Assembly: GCA_025358985.1 (NCBI GenBank)
Contig: JANYHQ010000138.1
Span: 1 to 7,121, forward strand
DNA length: 7,121 bases
Reading direction: 5' to 3'
From: Acidimicrobiales bacterium
GTDB lineage: Bacteria; Actinomycetota; Acidimicrobiia; Acidimicrobiales; JANYDT01
The position numbers were made by a program, and so were the translations under genes. This document shows, one piece after another, positions 6,668-7,121 of the stretch (positions within the stretch are counted from its first letter, which is position 1; the number at the start of each line of letters is the position of its first letter). The notes beneath the pieces are model-generated. The model did no database searches and was not told the DNA's origin. It was given only the letters and a program-made list of their open reading frames with translations.

Positions 6668-7121
6668 CCGGTCATGCCCTTTCGCCCAACACCATAAGCG
6701 CGCTGGCCAATGCCCATCTGGGGGCCTTCGACGTGTTGCGGGTGTTGGAATGGGCACTGGCCGAGGACCTCCACGGCGGCGATGACATCACCAGTATCGC
6801 CACCGTCTCCCCCGATGCCCGCAGTGTTGCTGATGTCGTGGTGCGAGGCCCAGGCGTCATCGCCGGCATACCGGTGTTGGCGGCTGCTCTCGAATGGTTC
6901 ATCGGCACGCCGCTGGTGTTGGAGTTGAAGGCAGCCGATGGGCAGCGGGTAGAACGTGGAGACGTGGTGGCAACCATCAGCGCGCCTACCATCGAGCTGC
7001 TCACCATCGAACGCACCATGCTCAATTTGGTGTGTCGACTAGCTGGTATCGCCACGCTCACGAGGGCCTGGGTAGATGCGGTAAGCGCCACCAACGCCCG
7101 TATCCGTGACACCCGCAAAAC
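6664..7121 (+). CDS. nadC: Nicotinate-nucleotide pyrophosphorylase (carboxylating), partial
   Basis: Quinolinate phosphoribosyltransferase, cut by the right edge after 152 codons; full-length enzymes have roughly 280-300 residues, so about half is missing. It converts quinolinate and PRPP to nicotinate mononucleotide, CO2 and pyrophosphate. Visible features are the N-terminal helix with AEDLHGGDDITS (33-44), the alpha/beta sandwich with VVVRGPGVIAGIPVLA (58-73) and DGQRVERGDVVATI (92-105), then ERTMLNLVCRLAGIAT (116-131) opening the barrel domain, and IRDTRK (147-152) at the edge. Arg117 and the Arg151-Lys152 pair have the same 34-residue spacing as the quinolinate/PRPP-binding Arg105 and Arg139-Lys140 of the Mycobacterium tuberculosis enzyme, and the NLVCRLAGIAT wording is also mycobacterium-like. 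ATG 6664 overlaps the nadB stop (ATGA) and follows a good ribosome binding site. It completes the aspartate-to-NaMN pathway in one transcript. Confidence 0.96.
   Translation, partial: MTGHALSPNTISALANAHLGAFDVLRVLEWALAEDLHGGDDITSIATVSPDARSVADVVVRGPGVIAGIPVLAAALEWFIGTPLVLELKAADGQRVERGDVVATISAPTIELLTIERTMLNLVCRLAGIATLTRAWVDAVSATNARIRDTRK

Overview
The window is GC-rich and densely coded, with GTG starts, strong GGAGG-type ribosome binding sites and 4-base stop/start overlaps. The aldehyde dehydrogenase and NadC resemble actinobacterial homologues as I recall them, and the SdrD-like secreted protein resembles proteins known from uncultured or aquatic Actinobacteria. I infer a chromosomal segment of an actinobacterium, possibly Acidimicrobiia. 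That placement is an inference from sequence character, not a search result. I see no mobile element, CRISPR array, tRNA or rRNA.

Left part, minus strand (1-2771). A large secreted protein runs off the left edge. It has a signal peptide, one SdrD/Cna-B-type beta domain and beta-propeller-like repeats. Its signal peptide and mature part lie in different frames, so the copy in this sequence carries a single-base frameshift near 1019. About 170 bases upstream of it, on the same strand, is a complete NAD-dependent aldehyde dehydrogenase of the gamma-aminobutyraldehyde dehydrogenase type (putrescine to GABA catabolism).

Right part, plus strand (2870-7121). Reading away from the dehydrogenase across a 98-base divergent gap are a nitroreductase-family flavoprotein, a small DUF983 zinc-ribbon membrane protein, and nadA-nadB-nadC. 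The last gene is cut by the right edge. The nad genes encode the de novo aspartate route to NAD: NadB oxidises L-aspartate to iminoaspartate, NadA condenses it with dihydroxyacetone phosphate to quinolinate using a 4Fe-4S cluster, and NadC converts quinolinate to nicotinate mononucleotide. Nitroreductase/DUF983, nadA/nadB and nadB/nadC each overlap by 4 bases (GTGA, GTGA, ATGA). A 113-base gap separates DUF983 from nadA, so nadABC may have its own promoter.

Most of the window is ordinary core metabolism. The points most worth a second look are the frameshifted surface protein with a hairpin in its leader, and the coupled nitroreductase-DUF983 pair in front of the NAD operon. I did not find convincing evidence for a new biological system.
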